A DNA stretch of 64,000 nucleotides from an uncultured Ruminococcus sp. (GTDB taxonomy: Bacteria > Bacillota > Clostridia > Oscillospirales > Ruminococcaceae): assembly GCA_945868475.1 (NCBI GenBank), contig CAMBLM010000007.1, forward strand, positions 1 to 64,000, in the 5' to 3' direction. Below the pieces are notes generated by a model. The model had not been told where the DNA came from. It did not search any database and saw only the letters and a list, made by a program, of their open reading frames with translations. The translations under genes and the position numbers were made by a program. Below, piece after piece: positions 37,229-44,936 of this stretch; within the stretch, counting starts at the first letter, position 1; every line of letters starts with the position of its first letter.

Positions 37229-38445
37229 CAGTTCACCGGTGTAAATTCGTCGAAGTTATCATCCTCGGTAGAAGTATCGGCGGCTGGGTCAGTCCTCTTC
37301 TTTGCGCTTGCGGCTTTGCTGATCTTTTCTGCTTCAGCCATAACGTCGATCGTTTCAGCGGCAGGCTTTTCCTCGGCCTTGGGCTGTTCTTCCTCTTCCT
37401 TGTTCCTGCTTGCAAGCTCGGCTTTGATCTTATCTTCGATCTCTTTCATAACGGCAGGATTATTGGTGAGGTATTCCTTTGCGTTGTCACGTCCCTGACC
37501 GATCTTTCCCTCGCCGTATGCGAACCAAGCGCCGCTCTTTTTGATGATATCAAGGTCAACGGCAAGATCGACTATCTCGCCGACACGGGATATGCCCTTG
37601 CCGAACATCAGATCGAACTCGCAGTCCTTGAACGGGGGGGCGACCTTATTTTTTACGACCTTACACTTTGTACGCGCGCCGATGACTTCGCCGTTTACCT
37701 TTATAGCTTCGCCCTTGCGGACTTCGATGCGGACAGAGCTGTAGAATTTGAGCGCACGTCCGCCCGTTGTAACTTCGGGGTTGCCGTACATTACGCCTAT
37801 CTTTTCACGAACCTGATTGATGAAGATCGCAACGCAGTTCGTCTTTGAAATTACCGATGTGAGCTTTCTCATTGCCTGCGACATAAGACGTGCGAGCAGA
37901 CCAACATGGTTATCGCCCATTTCGCCGTCGATCTCAGCCTTTGTTACCATTGCAGCTACCGAGTCGATAACGATGCAGTCGATAGCACCCGAACGAACGA
38001 GAGCTTCGGCGATCTCGAGTGCCTGCTCGCCGCTGTCAGGCTGTGAAACGAGCATTTCATCAATGTTTACTCCGAGAGCCTTTGCATAAACAGGGTCAAG
38101 CGCGTGTTCAACATCGATGAAAGCTGCAGTTCCGCCCTGCTTCTGCGATTCGGCAACGATCTGGAGCGCAACGGTGGTCTTACCGGAGCTTTCAGGTCCG
38201 TATATCTCAACAATTCTTCCCTTTGGAACGCCGCCGATGCCGAGCGCAAGGTCAAGCGTGAGCGAACCTGTCGGGATAGCGTCCACTTCAAACTGCGGCG
38301 ACTGTCCGAGGCGCATTACCGCACCCGAGCCATACTGCTTTTCAAGGTGAGCGATAGCGGCTTCGAGAGCCTTTTTCTTTTCTTCCGCATTTTTGGGTTT
38401 ATTTATAGAATCCTTGGAGGTTTCGGTCTTCTTCTTTTCTGCCAT
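37228..38445 (-). CDS. recA: Recombinase RecA
   Basis: Strand-exchange protein and SOS coprotease. The start ATG 38445 (405 aa) follows AAAGGCGG; the frame continuing to 38520 is not preceded by a site. Walker [10 protein letters not shown], Walker B region [11 protein letters not shown], the L1/L2 loops with [20 protein letters not shown], and the C-terminal domain are present. There is an unusual N-terminal Lys/Ser/Glu extension of about 20 residues and a 60-residue acidic/Ala tail. No LexA-type box was identified in the upstream 100 bases, though I searched only by eye. Confidence 0.97.
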   Translation of the reverse strand: MAEKKKTETSKDSINKPKNAEEKKKALEAAIAHLEKQYGSGAVMRLGQSPQFEVDAIPTGSLTLDLALGIGGVPKGRIVEIYGPESSGKTTVALQIVAESQKQGGTAAFIDVEHALDPVYAKALGVNIDEMLVSQPDSGEQALEIAEALVRSGAIDCIVIDSVAAMVTKAEIDGEMGDNHVGLLARLMSQAMRKLTSVISKTNCVAIFINQVREKIGVMYGNPEVTTGGRALKFYSSVRIEVRKGEAIKVNGEVIGARTKCKVVKNKVAPPFKDCEFDLMFGKGISRVGEIVDLAVDLDIIKKSGAWFAYGEGKIGQGRDNAKEYLTNNPAVMKEIEDKIKAELASRNKEEEEQPKAEEKPAAETIDVMAEAEKISKAASAKKRTDPAADTSTEDDNFDEFTPVN

Positions 38446-38611
38446 TGGATAATTCCGCCTTTCAACCAAAAAATCGAACGTCTGTGCTATTATTATAGCA
38501 TCAAAAGCGTTTCTTGTCAATATGATTATAGCATAAAAGCGGTCAAAAGTATAGTCAAAAACGCCGAAAAAACTATCGGTGGGAATTATTTTGGACAGTT
38601 GAAAATAATCC

Positions 38612-38640
38612 TTGACTAAATTGGTGTAATATGATATAAT
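38612..38640 (+). promoter_or_regulatory. Promoter of flavin reductase-rubredoxin gene
   Basis: TTGACT and TATAAT are 17 bases apart with TG before the -10, 30 bases before the start codon. Confidence 0.8.
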
Positions 38641-38669
38641 TAGACCAAATTAACTTGGAGGTAGTTTTT

Positions 38670-39293
38670 ATGGACTCAAGCTCAGTATATAAAATTTCCT
38701 ACGGACTTTATGTTCTCACCGCTTCGCAGGGGGACAAGGACAACGGCTGTATCATCAACACACTTTCACAGCTCACAAGCTCGCCGATGCAGATATCCGT
38801 CACCGTGAACAAAGCCAATCTTACCCACGATATGATAAAAGCAACGGGAATTTTCAATGTTTCGGTCATCGACACCTCGGCAGACTTTTCGCTTTTCAAG
38901 CACTTCGGCTTTCAGAGCGGAAAAAATGCGCAGAAGTTCGGCACTCCCGATTCATATAAATTCTCGCCCTGCTATGCAGACAACGGCGTTCTCTATGTAA
39001 AGAGCGGCGCGAACGCTTTTCTCTCGGGAAAAGTTGTGAATGAGATCGACCTCGGAACGCACACGATGTTCATTGCCGAAATGACTGACGGCGAAGTTCT
39101 CTCGGACAAACCTTCGATGACTTATGAATACTATCAGCAGAATGTCAAGCCGAAGCCTGCACAGACTGCCGAAAAGAAAAGCGGCTGGGTCTGCAAGGTC
39201 TGCGGATATATTTACGAGGGTGAAGAGCTGCCCGATGATTTCGTCTGCCCCGTTTGCAAGCACGGCAGGGAAGATTTTGAAAGGCTCACTTGA
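38670..39293 (+). CDS. Flavin reductase-rubredoxin fusion (high-molecular-weight rubredoxin type)
   Basis: A 207-residue soluble electron carrier. Residues 1-150 form an FMN-binding flavin reductase-like domain (YGLYVLTASQGDKDNGCIINT) and residues 160-207 a complete rubredoxin with two CxxC knuckles (VCKVCGYIY and VCPVCKHG) holding one iron. In Moorella such a protein passes electrons from NADH to a flavodiiron NO/O2 reductase; a role in oxygen or NO defence is therefore inferred. Start ATG 38670 follows GGAGGT. The gene carries the -35 of the downstream thiT promoter in its last codons. Confidence 0.9.
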   Translation: MDSSSVYKISYGLYVLTASQGDKDNGCIINTLSQLTSSPMQISVTVNKANLTHDMIKATGIFNVSVIDTSADFSLFKHFGFQSGKNAQKFGTPDSYKFSPCYADNGVLYVKSGANAFLSGKVVNEIDLGTHTMFIAEMTDGEVLSDKPSMTYEYYQQNVKPKPAQTAEKKSGWVCKVCGYIYEGEELPDDFVCPVCKHGREDFERLT

Positions 39294-39318
39294 CAACCAC
39301 TAAAAATAGTGCTATAAT
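39290..39318 (+). promoter_or_regulatory. Promoter of the TPP riboswitch-thiT unit
   Basis: TTGACA and TATAAT are exactly 17 bases apart with TG before the -10. The -35 overlaps the stop codon of the preceding gene. Confidence 0.85.
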
Positions 39319-39341
39319 AACACACAGTTTAAAAATTGAAT

Positions 39342-39434
39342 ATCGGGGAGCGTAAAACCATTGAAAAATGGCTGCTGAGAGGAGGTTCGACCTCGACCCA
39401 TGAACCTGATTCGGATAATGCCGACGTAGGAATT
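39342..39434 (+). promoter_or_regulatory. TPP (thiamine pyrophosphate) riboswitch
   Basis: The THI-box segments are present in order: CGGGGAGCG, CTGAGAGG (pyrimidine-sensor arm), GACCC, GAACCTGAT and CGGATAATGCCGACGTAGG. It is followed by a terminator hairpin and thiT, so binding of TPP should switch off thiamine uptake. Confidence 0.95.
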
Positions 39435-39539
39435 GACAGCAAGTCTGTAAATGCGCTGTTTTGCGCGTTTGAAAAAGGTTCTTCAATTTATTTTGGAGGA
39501 CCATTTTTTATGATATGCTGAAAAAATTATACCATAGCT

Positions 39540-39565
39540 GCGTCCGAACCTCGGGCGCATTTTTT
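39540..39565 (+). terminator. Riboswitch-controlled terminator before thiT
   Basis: GCGTCCGA and TCGGGCGC pair around three bases, followed by ATTTTTT, between the TPP aptamer and the thiT ribosome site. An earlier GC-rich repeat (GCGC...GCGC near 39450-39468) may take part in the switch. Confidence 0.8.
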
Positions 39566-39600
39566 AAACAATTTTTTTGAAAATGGAAAGGAAAAAGAAA

Positions 39601-40188
39601 ATGGAGATCTCAAAAACACAAAAGCTTACAGAATGTGCGATAATGCTTGCTCTCGCAACAGCATTGTCATACATAACAGTTTATACCCTCCCTATGGGCG
39701 GTTCTATCACTGCGTTCAGCCAAGTTCCGATAGTTATAATCGGCTATCGTCACGGCTATAAATGGGGACTCGGAACGGGATTTGTTTACGGTCTGCTCCA
39801 GATGCTTCTTCAGGGACTCGGAAATTTCGCTTACGTAAGCGGCATCGTTGCATACCTCATACTTATCCTTATGGATTATCTCATCGCATTTACGGCACTC
39901 GGCTTCGGCGGCGCACTTTTCTCCAACTCGAAGCTCAAAGCTCCTGTTGCTATCGGCATTGGCGCAGCTGTAGGCTCTGCAATTCGCTTTCTCTGCCACT
40001 TTATCTCGGGCGTAACTATCTGGGGCGACTATGCAAGCGGCTGGCAGAATGTTTGGGTATACTCGCTCACATATAACGGCTCATATATGCTCGCGGAATG
40101 TATTACAACTATCATCGGCACAGCGGCTCTTGCAGCTATCTTTGATTTCAAGGCAAAGAATCTTCGCCGCAAAGTAAAGAACGCATAA
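39601..40188 (+). CDS. thiT: Thiamine ECF transporter S component
   Basis: Membrane substrate-binding subunit (195 aa) that captures thiamine and works with the shared EcfAAT module, not encoded here. It has six hydrophobic segments. The ThiT-typical pieces are TECAIMLALATALSYI, SITAFSQVPIVIIGYRHG, a Trp/Tyr-rich loop (SGVTIWGDYASGWQNVWVYSLTYN, shown here only to mark the ligand loop near residues 141-164) and NGSYMLAE. The ATG at 39601 follows GGAAAGGA; an in-frame ATG at 39577 lies too near the terminator. The TPP riboswitch upstream supports the substrate. Confidence 0.93.
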   Translation: MEISKTQKLTECAIMLALATALSYITVYTLPMGGSITAFSQVPIVIIGYRHGYKWGLGTGFVYGLLQMLLQGLGNFAYVSGIVAYLILILMDYLIAFTALGFGGALFSNSKLKAPVAIGIGAAVGSAIRFLCHFISGVTIWGDYASGWQNVWVYSLTYNGSYMLAECITTIIGTAALAAIFDFKAKNLRRKVKNA

Positions 40189-40215
40189 GCAGCAAAAATA
40201 CACGATCATAGCTAT

Positions 40216-40255
40216 GCAGGTCATATATGTTCAATTCGTTTTCATATATGACCTG
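40216..40255 (+). terminator. Hairpin after thiT
   Basis: GCAGGTCATATATG and CATATATGACCTGC are perfect inverted repeats of 14 bases, followed by AATGTTTTATG. The T-tract is weak, so termination is likely but not textbook. Confidence 0.6.
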
Positions 40256-40274
40256 CAATGTTTTATGTAAAAAC

Positions 40275-40331
40275 AGGCGCAATTCACATTTTAGGTTTTA
40301 CAAAATTCCTTTAATGTAAATTGCGCCTTTT
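40275..40331. repeat. GGCGCAATTCAC hairpin family copy B
   Basis: AGGCGCAATTCACATT and AATGTAAATTGCGCCT pair with one mismatch. The inner part (TTAGGTTTTAC) is shared with copy C at 49912-49995. Confidence 0.78.
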
Positions 40332-40364
40332 ATATTCGGTTTAATAATTACGCATTAGATCAGG

Positions 40365-41684
40365 TCATTCGGTAACAAAAGCACCGTAGAGAGCCTTTAC
40401 TGCTGCTTCAAAGTCTTCTTCATTTACGCCAACGATGATGTTGAGCTCGGAAGAACCCTGGTCGATCATCTTTACGTTTACTCTTGCATCTGCGAGTGCG
40501 GAGAAGATCTTACCTGCTGTACCTCTTGCTTTCTTCATTCCGCGGCCAACGACTGCGATGAGTGCGAGGTTGCTTTCGATCTCGATGATATCGGGGTGTA
40601 CGCGGTAGTTGATCTCATCGATGATGTTCTTTTCCTTGCCGAGAATGCTGTCGGTATTTACGAGGACTGACATTGTGTCGATTCCGCAGGGCATATTTTC
40701 AAAGCTGATACCGTTCTTTTCGAGCGCACGGAGAACGTTTCTGCCGAAGCCGAGTTCGCTGTTCATCATATCCTTTTCGATATTGATAGCGGTGAAGCCC
40801 TTCTTGCCTGCGATACCTGTGATAACGTACTTGCTGATCTCAGCGGATTCGGAAACGATCATTGTTCCTCTGTCCTCGGGGGCGTTGGTATTGCGGATAT
40901 TGATAGGGATACCTGCTGCTCTTACGGGGAAGATAGCGTCCTCGTGGAGAACTGTTGCACCCATATATGCAAGCTCACGGAGTTCCTTATATGTGATGGT
41001 TCTTATAGTCTTTGGATCATCAACGATTCTCGGGTCGCAGATAAGGAAACCCGAAACGTCAGTCCAGTTCTCGTAAAGGTCAGCGTTTACTGCTCTTGCA
41101 ACGATAGAGCCTGTGATGTCCGAGCCGCCTCTGGAGAAAGTCTTGATAGTATCGTTAGGCATTGAGCCGTAGAAGCCCGGAACAACGGCATTGTCAAGCT
41201 CTGCAAGCTTTGCGGAGAGAAGTTCCTGAGTTGTATCGAGGTCGAATGCGCCGTCCTCGCTGAACTTTATGTAGCCTGCGGGGTCAACGAAGTTATAGCC
41301 GATGTAAGCTGCAAGAACTTTGCTGTTGAGGTATTCGCCGCGGCTTGCTGCGAAGTCACGTCCTGCTCTGTGAGCGAAAGCATCCTTGATCTCGTTGTAT
41401 TCGCCCGAAAGGTCGATGTCAACACCGAGGTCTTTGATGATAGAGTTGTATCTCTGCTCGATAGCATCGAATTCCTTGTCGAACTTTTCGCCCTTTGCAG
41501 CCTTTTCATAGCATGCATAGAGCATATCGGTGATCTTGATGTCTTCCTTGAAGCGTTTTCCCGGTGCGGAAGCGACAACGAACTTTCTGTCCGCATCTCC
41601 CTTGATGATAGCGGCAACCTTTCTGAACTGAGCGGAATCGGCGAGTGAGCTTCCGCCGAACTTTACGACCTTGATGTTGTTCAT
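40365..41684 (-). CDS. lysC: Aspartate kinase
   Basis: Phosphorylates aspartate at the head of the lysine, methionine and threonine pathways (439 aa). The catalytic domain begins with KVVKFGGSSLAD, with FSRGGSDITGSI later. Two C-terminal ACT domains (about 300-439) suggest feedback control by lysine and/or threonine. The start ATG 41684 follows AAGGAGAT; the longer frame to 41735 is leader. It ends in an ATTACGCATTA repeat. The gap 41685-41976 holds a partial GCGTAATT-type repeat arm (41855-41900) and nothing coding. Confidence 0.95.
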   Translation of the reverse strand: MNNIKVVKFGGSSLADSAQFRKVAAIIKGDADRKFVVASAPGKRFKEDIKITDMLYACYEKAAKGEKFDKEFDAIEQRYNSIIKDLGVDIDLSGEYNEIKDAFAHRAGRDFAASRGEYLNSKVLAAYIGYNFVDPAGYIKFSEDGAFDLDTTQELLSAKLAELDNAVVPGFYGSMPNDTIKTFSRGGSDITGSIVARAVNADLYENWTDVSGFLICDPRIVDDPKTIRTITYKELRELAYMGATVLHEDAIFPVRAAGIPINIRNTNAPEDRGTMIVSESAEISKYVITGIAGKKGFTAINIEKDMMNSELGFGRNVLRALEKNGISFENMPCGIDTMSVLVNTDSILGKEKNIIDEINYRVHPDIIEIESNLALIAVVGRGMKKARGTAGKIFSALADARVNVKMIDQGSSELNIIVGVNEEDFEAAVKALYGAFVTE

Positions 41685-41976
41685 AACAGCAAATCTCCTT
41701 AATATATAAAGTATAGTTTCATTTACAAAACGCAATAATATTATTATATCTAATCTAAATCAAGATTTCAATTGATATTTGAACCAAAAATCGGGTAATA
41801 AATTTTGTCCTTTTGTAAAATACGACTGTTCTTCACAAAAGGACATTTATTTAATGCGTAATTATTTGTTTAGCTAACATTTGTTGTACAGCGCGAAAGT
41901 AAGCAAAAGGTTCGCTTGCTTTTTCTAAGTCAATAATTACTGCCATTAACAAATCAAATATGTCAAGAGCATTTTT

Positions 41977-42747
41977 TTATTTTATCTCCGAAAACAGCTT
42001 GAGCGTGTTTTCCATAGTCTGTTCCGCAACTGCCTCGGGTGAAACGCCTTTGACCTCGGCTATCTTGTCGATAACATTCACTATCATACTGCTGTCACAG
42101 CGTTTTCCTCTGTTCGGCTCGGGTGCCATATAGGGGCAGTCCGTTTCGAGCATAAGCCTGTCGAGAGGGACAACTTTCAGTGCTTCGATCGCTTTACGGG
42201 CGTTTTTAAATGTCAGAACGCCCGTAAAGCTTATGTTCATTCCGAGTTTAAGCACCTGCTTTGCTGTTTCTGCCGACCCCGAAAAGCAGTGCATAACGCC
42301 GCTGACCTGTCCGCGTTTTGTGAGAATATTCATCGTATCCTCGGTAGCATCGCGCGAGTGTATGACCACGGGCAAGTCCATATCTTGAGCAAGGTCAAGC
42401 TGCTCCTCGAAAAAGCGTATCTGCATCTCGCGGTCATAACCCTCAAAATGATAGTCAAGACCTATCTCGCCGATAGCAACGACCTTTTCATACTCCGCAA
42501 GTCTGCGAATTTTTTCAAGATAATCGCTCGGCGCGCCCGATGCGTCCTCGGGGTGTATTCCTACTGCCGCATAGACGAACGGATACTTCTTTGCAAGCTC
42601 AACCGAAAACTCCGAGCGTTCCATTGAACAGCCGATGTTTATGATATTCCGAACGCCGTTTTCGTGAAGCCTTGGAAGCAGTTCATCACGGTCAGCGTCA
42701 AACTGCTCGTCATCATAATGTGCATGTGAATCGATATATGTCAGCAT
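41977..42747 (-). CDS. tatD: TatD-family DNase/hydrolase
   Basis: Metal-dependent nuclease of the TatD family (256 aa) with 3'-5' exonuclease activity in studied members. Metal ligands sit in DSHAHYD (residues 5-11), GEIGLDYHF, VIHSRDATED, GVMHCFSGS and ETDCPYMAP. The start ATG 42747 follows AAAGGAGA and lies inside the 3' end of the lipoprotein gene. In Firmicutes it often neighbours metG; here metG is 37 kb away. Confidence 0.93.
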   Translation of the reverse strand: MLTYIDSHAHYDDEQFDADRDELLPRLHENGVRNIINIGCSMERSEFSVELAKKYPFVYAAVGIHPEDASGAPSDYLEKIRRLAEYEKVVAIGEIGLDYHFEGYDREMQIRFFEEQLDLAQDMDLPVVIHSRDATEDTMNILTKRGQVSGVMHCFSGSAETAKQVLKLGMNISFTGVLTFKNARKAIEALKVVPLDRLMLETDCPYMAPEPNRGKRCDSSMIVNVIDKIAEVKGVSPEAVAEQTMENTLKLFSEIK

Positions 42748-43906
42748 TTTGGTTCTCCTTTGCCTTTTCAATTATTTTTTCATAGTCAAGTTCTTTTGCA
42801 AAAGGTATCTCAAACGGGTCATTGTAACGCATTATGCGTTCATTTACAGCATAGCCTTTCAGACCGTCAAAGCTTTGGAATTCTCCGTTTTTGTCCTTTA
42901 TAAAGGTCTTGCCGTATTGTTCGATGCTATACAGTGAGTAGAAATAATTACCTATAATACAAATATTAAAGTCTGCAAAATAAGCCTTTTCTTCGGCATC
43001 AAGCGGCAGCTTTTCAAATATTTCGTCACGTTCCTCACGGGAAACCGTCACAGCCTCGGGGGTCACATAGCCTTTTATTTCATCGTCCCATACGATAAGC
43101 CATGCGTTTGAAGCCTGCGCCATCGTCTGAAAAAGGAATACTCCGTCAAGAATTTCATATTTGCGGAACTCACGAAGTTCAAGCTCAAATTTGCCGTCAT
43201 AATAGCTGAAATAATCTGCGCAGGACGAGTTGTTGCTCACGCCGCCGTCAACTACAAACTGCGCAAAGCTCCCATAATTGAGGACATAAAAGTCTGCGTT
43301 CATTGCATATTTTTGACTGTTAGTATAAAATTTGCCATTATCTCCGCATAGTACAACAGCATAGGGCGTATTGGGGTCAATCGCACCCCAAACATTTTGC
43401 ACCATTTCCTCGTCATTATTGTCAAAGTCGGGTTCAAAGCTGAACAGAAACGCATACTCGTCCAAGCCGTTCCCGTCAAGGTCGAAAGCCAGCACCTTTG
43501 AACAGACGACATGTATCGCAGGCTCTCGATCGGGCAGGCGGCTTTTGACTTCATCGTAAAGCTCGGTATAGACCTCGGAGGAAAGCAACGCTTCCTTTGC
43601 CTTTTCAAGCAAGGCTCTGTCGGAAAAATCTTCTGCGGAAACAAGCCCCGTCTGCTCATATCCGCAAGAGAAAAACGGCGTATCGTCCGAAATTTCAGCG
43701 TATGTGCGGTCGGCTTTCCTGCTTTCGTCAAACTCATAAAAGGGGGCAGTTTCGGCGGTCGTTTCTTCTGCCCAAACCGTTTCGGAAACCGCTTCGAACG
43801 AAACTGCGGCTGTAATGTCCGTTTGAACGTTTTCATCGGTCTGATCTGCACAGGCGGCAAGGCAGAGCGCAAGCATCACCGCAGGGATTATCTTTTTAAA
43901 TGTCAT
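42713..43906 (-). CDS. Lipoprotein of unknown function (397 aa)
   Basis: The start ATG 43906 follows AAAGGAA. A lipobox LAAC (Cys near residue 20) after a basic-hydrophobic leader marks it as a lipoprotein anchored on the outer face of the membrane. A Thr/Glu-rich stalk (20-60) is followed by a mixed domain with an EF-hand-like loop DLDGNGLDEYAF (about residue 155) and acidic DFDNNDEE, which could bind calcium. I do not recognise the family. Its last 35 bases overlap tatD, so the two are probably co-expressed. Confidence 0.82.
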   Translation of the reverse strand: MTFKKIIPAVMLALCLAACADQTDENVQTDITAAVSFEAVSETVWAEETTAETAPFYEFDESRKADRTYAEISDDTPFFSCGYEQTGLVSAEDFSDRALLEKAKEALLSSEVYTELYDEVKSRLPDREPAIHVVCSKVLAFDLDGNGLDEYAFLFSFEPDFDNNDEEMVQNVWGAIDPNTPYAVVLCGDNGKFYTNSQKYAMNADFYVLNYGSFAQFVVDGGVSNNSSCADYFSYYDGKFELELREFRKYEILDGVFLFQTMAQASNAWLIVWDDEIKGYVTPEAVTVSREERDEIFEKLPLDAEEKAYFADFNICIIGNYFYSLYSIEQYGKTFIKDKNGEFQSFDGLKGYAVNERIMRYNDPFEIPFAKELDYEKIIEKAKENQNADIYRFTCTL

Positions 43907-43963
43907 AGCCGTTCCTTTCATGAATATGGTTTGCCGTTTTTAGCAAATCGTTAGAAATCAGCA

Positions 43964-44356
43964 TTACAGCCAACCATTTGTATCTATTCCTGTTTTTAAT
44001 TCATCAAAAAGCGGAATAAAGTCGGTTTTAAACCTGCGGATTATGTTCAAAGCCTGTTCTTCGCTGTAAGTATGTGTGAGAATGTTTCGTGATTCAAGAA
44101 GTTCAAGCCAAGCCTCACAGTTTTGTATCATTCCGCATTGATATGCAAGCTTTATGATACCCCTTGGAGAACCGATGCGTTCATCGGAACGACCGTGATC
44201 GTCAAGTATTTCTTTCATTAACTTCCAAGCTTGTTCAAAGCAGATCATAAAAAGACCTGCTATGCCAACTTGTTCAACAACGGTATATGGTTCTTTTATT
44301 TTTGCGCCCTCTTTTAAATTTGCAAGCGCACGGCTGAAATTTTCATATTTTTTCAT
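43964..44356 (-). CDS. HEPN-domain protein, HI0074 type (putative toxin of HEPN-MNT pair)
   Basis: A 130-residue all-alpha protein of the nucleotidyltransferase substrate-binding (HI0074) branch of HEPN. The RNase-type motif R-x4-H is visible as RNILTH (about residues 96-101). The ATG at 44356 overlaps the end of the MNT gene by 14 bases, giving tight coupling. HEPN-MNT pairs act as toxin-antitoxin modules in which the nucleotidyltransferase modifies the HEPN toxin; whether this one is active is not known. Confidence 0.85.
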   Translation of the reverse strand: MKKYENFSRALANLKEGAKIKEPYTVVEQVGIAGLFMICFEQAWKLMKEILDDHGRSDERIGSPRGIIKLAYQCGMIQNCEAWLELLESRNILTHTYSEEQALNIIRRFKTDFIPLFDELKTGIDTNGWL

Positions 44357-44633
44357 ATAATAAGACCCCATCTCTGTCAATTTCGGTTTTTAATTCATCT
44401 GATATCCCTTTATCAAGATCAACAACGTCAAACATAAGCAGTGTCCACGCTTTTTCTTCAAGGTCATAATAGAAATCAACAGCGTTTCCGCCGCTTACCG
44501 CAAGGTCAATATCGCTTCTTTCGGAATTTTGGCATCTTGCTCTTGAACCGAAAAGAATTACTTTTTTTATGCCGTTTTCCTTTGCAAGTCTGATTATATC
44601 TTCTTCAACTCTTTTTCCAAGGTCATATTTCAA
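44343..44633 (-). CDS. Minimal nucleotidyltransferase (MNT), putative antitoxin
   Basis: A 96-residue single-domain enzyme with the polymerase-beta signature GSRAR...SDIDLAV, i.e. G-S-x10-D-x-D, with a third acidic residue in MFDVVDLD. It lies upstream of and overlaps the HEPN gene, the usual order for MNT/HEPN modules. Start ATG 44633 follows GGAGGTG at eight bases. It probably adds nucleotides to the HEPN partner, by analogy with MntA-HepT. Confidence 0.88.
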   Translation of the reverse strand: MKYDLGKRVEEDIIRLAKENGIKKVILFGSRARCQNSERSDIDLAVSGGNAVDFYYDLEEKAWTLLMFDVVDLDKGISDELKTEIDRDGVLLYEKI

Positions 44634-44797
44634 AGCAGAACACCTCCGTAAGAATAATCTATACTGTTATTCTATCATTTTTGCCCGATGCTGTCAATTA
44701 TTAATGAAAGTATTGACTTTAATACCCGTTTTATGTCATTTTGCAAGGTTTTTGACCGCCTTAATCGTTTGAAATTGTGAATTTTTTTGATACCCCC

Positions 44798-44853
44798 TTG
44801 AAATGTCTGTGTGAAAATGATACAATTAAAATAATAATGAAGAAACGATTACA
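44798..44853 (+). promoter_or_regulatory. Cellobiose phosphorylase promoter with downstream operator
   Basis: TTGAAA (44798-44803) and TACAAT (44821-44826) are 17 bases apart. AAACGATTACA (44843-44853), just past the predicted start, matches the AAACGNTTACA pattern found twice at 3793-3840. A repressor of the LacI/CcpA type bound there would block transcription. Confidence 0.6.
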
Positions 44854-44936
44854 AGACAATTTTATCCAAAGTGGTGTCTTTGCGTTTTTTCAGGAAAAGA
44901 TGCAAAAATATTAAGATTTCAAAGGAGCGTGTTCCC

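Noticed and set aside
39336..39521. 61-residue open frame across the TPP riboswitch
   Set aside because: It crosses the aptamer and has no ribosome site; the riboswitch explains the sequence.
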